From assembly GCA_021740915.1 (NCBI GenBank), contig JAIOYW010000010.1, forward strand, positions 124,001 through 188,000: a stretch of 64,000 nucleotides of DNA. Direction: 5' to 3'. This document shows positions 63,571-64,000 of the stretch, piece by piece. Every line of letters starts with the position of its first letter. Position 1 is the first letter of the stretch. The DNA is from Ignavibacteriales bacterium (GTDB lineage Bacteria; Bacteroidota; Ignavibacteria; Ignavibacteriales; Melioribacteraceae). The position numbers were made by a program, and so were the translations under genes. Below the pieces are notes generated by a model. It was given only the letters and a program-made list of their open reading frames with translations. It was not told the origin of the DNA and did no database searches.

Positions 63571-63763
63571 ATAAAATCATTATTCGAGAATAAGGATATT
63601 GTGAATAGGAATCGACTCCAAAGGGCCTGCCTGTTCCCTGTGCAGGGCAGGCAGGGGCGATCCGGGGTCAAAAATAAATCATAGTAATCACGCTTCAGAC
63701 AATTATTCGTGCATTCGTGACTGACTCCCAATGGCAAAGCGGATGACCCGGGAAAGTTTTTAA
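63571..63763. other. Intergenic sequence with short inverted repeats
   Basis: A GC-rich hairpin-like stretch (GCCTGCCTG ... CAGGCAGG at about 63628-63656) similar to the CCTGCTGCAGGCAGG palindromes of the first array, and a diverged copy of the end of the B-associated element (about 63688-63715). No open frame. Confidence 0.45.
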
Positions 63764-63795
63764 AATAAAAAAGGGGGACCGAAGTCCCCCCGAAA
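63764..63795 (-). terminator. Rho-independent terminator of the partial T9SS gene
   Basis: Perfect 7-bp stem (GGGGGAC at 63773-63779 with GTCCCCC at 63784-63790), a CGAA tetraloop, and an A-run at 63764-63772 that is the U-tract on the minus strand. It lies 37 nt past the stop codon at 63827. Confidence 0.9.
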
Positions 63796-63826
63796 TTTTT
63801 CTGCTGATATTAAAATATCAGGCAGA

Positions 63827-64000
63827 TTATTTCATCAACATCATTTTCTTAACGGTGCTGTATGTGGTTCCGTCAATGCCTTTGGCATCGATTGTATAGA
63901 AATATACACCACTTGTAAGATCTGATGCGTTGAAGCTTACTTCATACAATCCGGTTGAGAATGAGCCGTTTATTGCTTCAGCTACTTCCTGTCCGATTGT
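63827..64000 (-). CDS. C-terminal fragment of a T9SS cargo protein
   Basis: The last 57 codons of a protein entering from the right edge. It reads T-I-G-Q-E-V-A-E-A-I-N, then L-Y-E-V-S-F-N-A-S-D-L-T-S-G-V-Y-F-Y-T-I and ends T-V-K-K-M-M-L-M-K. This is the C-terminal half of a type A sorting domain, as in the protein at 7534-8637. The catalytic or binding part is outside the window. Confidence 0.85.
   Translation of the reverse strand, partial: TIGQEVAEAINGSFSTGLYEVSFNASDLTSGVYFYTIDAKGIDGTTYSTVKKMMLMK

Overview
The window looks like a chromosome segment from the Ignavibacteria/Chlorobi side of the Bacteroidota-Chlorobi group. Three secreted proteins, one of them cut by the window edge, carry C-terminal type IX secretion (T9SS) sorting domains, one with the classic YPNPFNPST lead-in. 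They sit with a PorV-like outer-membrane protein, a TonB-dependent receptor with a carboxypeptidase-regulatory-like domain, DUF3098 and a two-gene-fusion 2-oxoglutarate dehydrogenase E1. The phylum call is inference from these families; no rRNA gene is present to confirm it. No tRNA, rRNA or CRISPR array was seen.

Layout. 1-12.1 kb (minus strand): a nine-gene, closely spaced run of M20 peptidase, secreted cyanophycinase-like S51 peptidase, YfcC-type transporter, T9SS protein, RpiR regulator, TonB receptor, T9SS protein, PorV-like protein and the start of an enolase-superfamily gene. It reads as a peptide (possibly cyanophycin) uptake and breakdown locus. 12.4-17.2 kb (minus): a class C beta-lactamase-like hydrolase, a D-cysteine desulfhydrase-family PLP enzyme, then metK-ahcY with a clean terminator. 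17.7-19.9 kb (plus): an orphan 84-aa gene, then DUF3098, an orphan EutN/CcmL microcompartment vertex protein and dprA. 20.0-27.7 kb (minus): penicillin acylase, metF, Gfo/Idh oxidoreductase, class II aldolase, ddl, ftsB-like and rarA, with 4-nt overlaps at several joints. 27.8-34.3 kb: rmuC, a small membrane protein, a PpiD-like isomerase, and an ECF sigma factor operon with a DUF4097 beta-repeat protein. 34.5-39.0 kb (plus): nuoABCDEF, closed by a strong terminator with no nuoG onward.

39.2-50.0 kb (minus) is the most unusual part: a visibly AT-richer seven-gene operon, with abutting or overlapping genes, inserted between the nuo operon and an outer-membrane protein gene. In transcription order it encodes a PemK/MazF-like protein, a sigma-like helix-turn-helix protein, a 332-aa protein with a C-terminal beta-sandwich-like segment, a 1146-aa P-loop ATPase, a coiled-coil protein, a MoxR-type AAA+ ATPase with an inserted Cys/His cluster, and a protein joining an HExxH metallopeptidase-like domain to a von Willebrand A domain. 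This does not match any defence system I know gene for gene and is the best candidate here for an undescribed conflict (defence) system.

50.3-64 kb: a small outer-membrane protein, lrp-glnA, a glycosyltransferase and clpB, and the E2-E1 fused 2-oxoglutarate dehydrogenase, separated by three non-coding repeat arrays (about 53.1-54.5, 58.1-58.8 and 62.8-63.6 kb). The first two arrays share a roughly 90-bp element in opposite orientations, so glycosyltransferase-clpB is bracketed by inverted repeats. The window ends in the C-terminus of another T9SS cargo protein with its own terminator.
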